A DNA stretch of 30,276 nucleotides from JAVBRU01 sp031547595 (GTDB taxonomy: Bacteria; Bacillota; Clostridia; Christensenellales; Aristaeellaceae), in assembly GCA_031547595.1 (NCBI GenBank), contig JAVBRU010000057.1, positions 1 to 30,276 of the forward strand, given 5' to 3'. The position numbers were made by a program, and so were the translations under genes. Below are positions 28,242-30,276 of the stretch, piece by piece. Under the pieces are notes generated by a model. It saw only the letters and a list, made by a program, of their open reading frames with translations, searched no databases and was not told the DNA's origin. Positions within the stretch are counted from its first letter, which is position 1. Each line of letters starts with the position of its first letter.

Positions 28242-29924
28242 TTACATTTGAGAATCAAACAGGCTCTCGATCCGATAAATCACGTTATCGGAATCCGCGT
28301 TCATCGTGGTGGCCTCGTTGATGTTGGACAACTCCTTCAGCACGTCGATGTTCGCGTTATAGCCAATCGTATACACGGGGATGCGAAGCCCGCGGGTGAT
28401 CTGCTCAATATCATTGAAGCTGTGGCCACGGTTGGTTTCGCCGTCGGTCAGCACAAAGAGCATCAGCTTGGTGTTGGGGTTGCGTGCCTGGGCGTCCATC
28501 AGCATTTTTTCGGCCACGATGACGGCATCGAACATGGCGGTGCCGCCGCCCGCGCGCATGCCCTTGATGGCACTGGAGAAGTAGGAGCGCTGGTAGTTGT
28601 CAAACTTGCCGATGGGCACAGCGATGTTCACATAATCCGAGAATGTGACCAGGCCCACATTGGCGTTGGAGCCGATCACTTCAATGGCGCGGTTAAGGCT
28701 GGCGCGAAGGTTGAGCAGCGGTGCGCCCTCCATGCTGCCGGAGATATCGGCGATGAACACGGCGGTCAAATCGCTGGAGCCGCTCTTTTCTTTTTTGTAG
28801 ATTTCGCGCGCTTGCAGGATGGTGGCGGCGGGCAGGTTAACAGCGGTTTTCACTTCGTCATAGCCATTGAAACCCTTGGCTGTGGCGGTTTTTTGAGAAT
28901 CGGCACTGCGAAGGAATGCCACAAACTGCGTTGTGATTTGCTGCTTAACATCGGTGAGATCGCCCATCTGATAGACAGGGTTGTCGTGGCGCATTTCGAT
29001 GGGCACAAACACGTAGGATGCTTTGAGGCTGGGTGTGTTCACATAGTCGTGATAATCCAGCACAATGGCGTCCAGCAGCATGCCGCCGGTGAGCGCCGCT
29101 TTCAGTTGATTTCTGTCATAGGCGATCAGCGGCACCTTGTCCTGGAATTTGCGCAGGCTGTTGATTGCGTTATCGCTGAGCGGGTCGCTGCTGTCGAAGG
29201 TGTGCAGCAGCATCAGGATGAAGCTGAACCCGTCCTCGTCCGACATGGGCGTGGTATAGCCGGTCGCCAGCTCGCCGTTCATCGCGCCGTCAATGATGGC
29301 TTTGGTGTTTAATGTGCCGTGCTTCTTGGTCAGCTCGTCATACTTGCGCTGGGTCAATACCACCCCAGGCACGTTGCCCGCTGTGCGCGCTTCCACCAGC
29401 GTGGCCTTGATGCCCTGGCTGATCAGCAGGTTGCCATAGATTTCGCTGGAGGGGGCATACACATCGGGCGTGTATTTGCCGGAGGCGATAAAATCCGCCG
29501 CCAGGCTGCTGGGGATGGCGCGAACGCCCACCGATACGGGCTGGCCGTCCACAGCCGCGCCGCTCTGGTTAAATTTATTGGCTGCGTCGATCATCCATTC
29601 CACCTTCTCGCTGGAGGCATAAATCGTAAGAAAATGGTCGGTCGTGGGGTTGACCACGAACGCGTACTCCGAAATATCGGGCAGCACCGCCATCTTTTCT
29701 TCGGTTTCGTCTACACCCTGGAAGTCCGGATCGAGCTTCGGGGTCAGCTTGTTCACATTCAGCGTGGCATAGAGGGCGTCCAGCTTCTTGGAAGCGGATT
29801 CGGTGGTGATGGTGTCCTTGTTCTTGCCCCAGTTCTGGGTGAGCGAAACAACGCCGAAGATCAAAGCGAAGACCACGGCGGCGATCACCAGAAGTTTGAC
29901 CGTGTTGTTCTTTGTACCCTTCAT
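28242..29924 (-). CDS. Membrane-anchored substrate-binding and vWA domain protein
   Basis: A 560-aa protein with one N-terminal membrane anchor (LLVIAAVVFALIFGVVSLT), an extracellular solute-binding-like domain (about 95-350; WMIDAANKFNQSG, PDVYAPSSEIYGNLL, AIVLDYHDYVN) and a C-terminal von Willebrand A domain with an intact MIDAS: DISGSME near residue 393, the threonine in GGGTAMFDA and the aspartate in LTDGETN. The combination suggests an extracytoplasmic sensor or metal-dependent adhesion scaffold. ATG 29924 is chosen, 8 bases from AGGAG; GTG one codon earlier is possible. It precedes telA by 13 bp. vWA proteins (TerY, TelA partners) recur in Ter/Tel stress systems. Confidence 0.9.
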   Translation of the reverse strand: MKGTKNNTVKLLVIAAVVFALIFGVVSLTQNWGKNKDTITTESASKKLDALYATLNVNKLTPKLDPDFQGVDETEEKMAVLPDISEYAFVVNPTTDHFLTIYASSEKVEWMIDAANKFNQSGAAVDGQPVSVGVRAIPSSLAADFIASGKYTPDVYAPSSEIYGNLLISQGIKATLVEARTAGNVPGVVLTQRKYDELTKKHGTLNTKAIIDGAMNGELATGYTTPMSDEDGFSFILMLLHTFDSSDPLSDNAINSLRKFQDKVPLIAYDRNQLKAALTGGMLLDAIVLDYHDYVNTPSLKASYVFVPIEMRHDNPVYQMGDLTDVKQQITTQFVAFLRSADSQKTATAKGFNGYDEVKTAVNLPAATILQAREIYKKEKSGSSDLTAVFIADISGSMEGAPLLNLRASLNRAIEVIGSNANVGLVTFSDYVNIAVPIGKFDNYQRSYFSSAIKGMRAGGGTAMFDAVIVAEKMLMDAQARNPNTKLMLFVLTDGETNRGHSFNDIEQITRGLRIPVYTIGYNANIDVLKELSNINEATTMNADSDNVIYRIESLFDSQM

Positions 29925-29935
29925 CACGTACTCTC

Positions 29936-30276
29936 CTATTTGTATAATTTGGCGTGCTGGATCAGGTCGTCCATCTCCACCATCGCGGGCAGTTTTTGCA
30001 CATCGCCGCCGTCCATGCTGCTGTAGCGGGAAATCTCCAGCAGCAGGCGGTCGAGCTTCAACAAAATGTCCTCGTTCGTTTGGGTTGCGTCCTTTACGTA
30101 GGCAATATACTCGTTGTATATGGCCATTTTCTCCTCAGACATCGCGTCACTTTTGAAGCCTTTTTTCTGCATGGCCTCGTACTCGTCCATGTCGAACGCC
30201 ATTATCTTGTTGATGATGCTCCTCATGTTCATGTAGATCACGTGTTCGACCGATTGCAGCACGCTCATGAACTTCT
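29936..30276 (-). CDS. Hypothetical protein, C-terminal part only
   Basis: The frame is open to the right edge, so the start is outside the window; 113 codons are visible. The sequence is helical and charged (MRSIINKIMAFDMDEYEAMQ, SEEKMAIYNEYIAYVKDATQ, EDILLKLDRLLLEISRYSSM) with no membrane segment. It ends 11 bp before the vWA gene and is first of the visible TelA operon genes. I do not recognise the family; position suggests a cytoplasmic partner of TelA. Confidence 0.75.
   Translation of the reverse strand, partial: KFMSVLQSVEHVIYMNMRSIINKIMAFDMDEYEAMQKKGFKSDAMSEEKMAIYNEYIAYVKDATQTNEDILLKLDRLLLEISRYSSMDGGDVQKLPAMVEMDDLIQHAKLYK

Overview
The window looks like chromosome from a spore-forming Clostridia-type Firmicute of fairly high GC. 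The evidence is a SpoVT sporulation regulator, a serine T-box leader in front of serS, strong AGGAGG ribosome sites with TTG and GTG starts alongside ATG, and consensus sigma-A promoters. No species can be named from the sequence alone.

Left part (1-8173), a mobile/defence island. The window opens inside a tyrosine integrase gene that runs up to a tRNA-Ser(CGA) gene. Two further 42-bp copies of the 5' half of this tRNA lie to its right. The outermost copy sits directly behind a perfect TTGACA-17-TATAAT promoter, which reads as the scar of repeated integration into the tRNA. Next come an IS3-family element with a broken orfA and an intact DDE orfB, a small beta-sandwich-like protein, and a tightly coupled three-gene operon: TerB_N/TerB_C protein, BrxD-like P-loop ATPase, Lhr/BrxHI-like DEAD/DEAH helicase. 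The operon has its own strong promoter and lacks the methylase and PglZ of BREX. It is the best candidate here for an under-described anti-phage system.

Middle part (8174-16850), accessory single genes: a GyrI-like effector-binding protein, secreted proteins of unknown function, two GNAT acetyltransferases, a SAM methyltransferase, a Vat-type xenobiotic O-acetyltransferase overlapping a P-loop kinase-like gene, and a FucO-like alcohol dehydrogenase. The methyltransferase is preceded by an 18-codon leader peptide and mutually exclusive hairpins that can mask its ribosome site, as in translational attenuation of antibiotic-resistance genes. A deletion scar joins a truncated GNAT gene to a truncated XRE regulator next to potC.

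Right part (16821-30276), mostly core genes on the minus strand: polyamine transporter potABC without an adjacent potD; a redox pair (DUF1858 and ferritin-like) with its own consensus promoter; a family 2 glycosyltransferase and a NYN/OST-HTH RNA-processing protein; spoVT on the plus strand; a serine T-box controlling serS and a threonine aldolase; a 128-bp MITE-like element; and an operon of a partial gene, a membrane protein with substrate-binding and vWA domains, TelA and a PotD-like lipoprotein.
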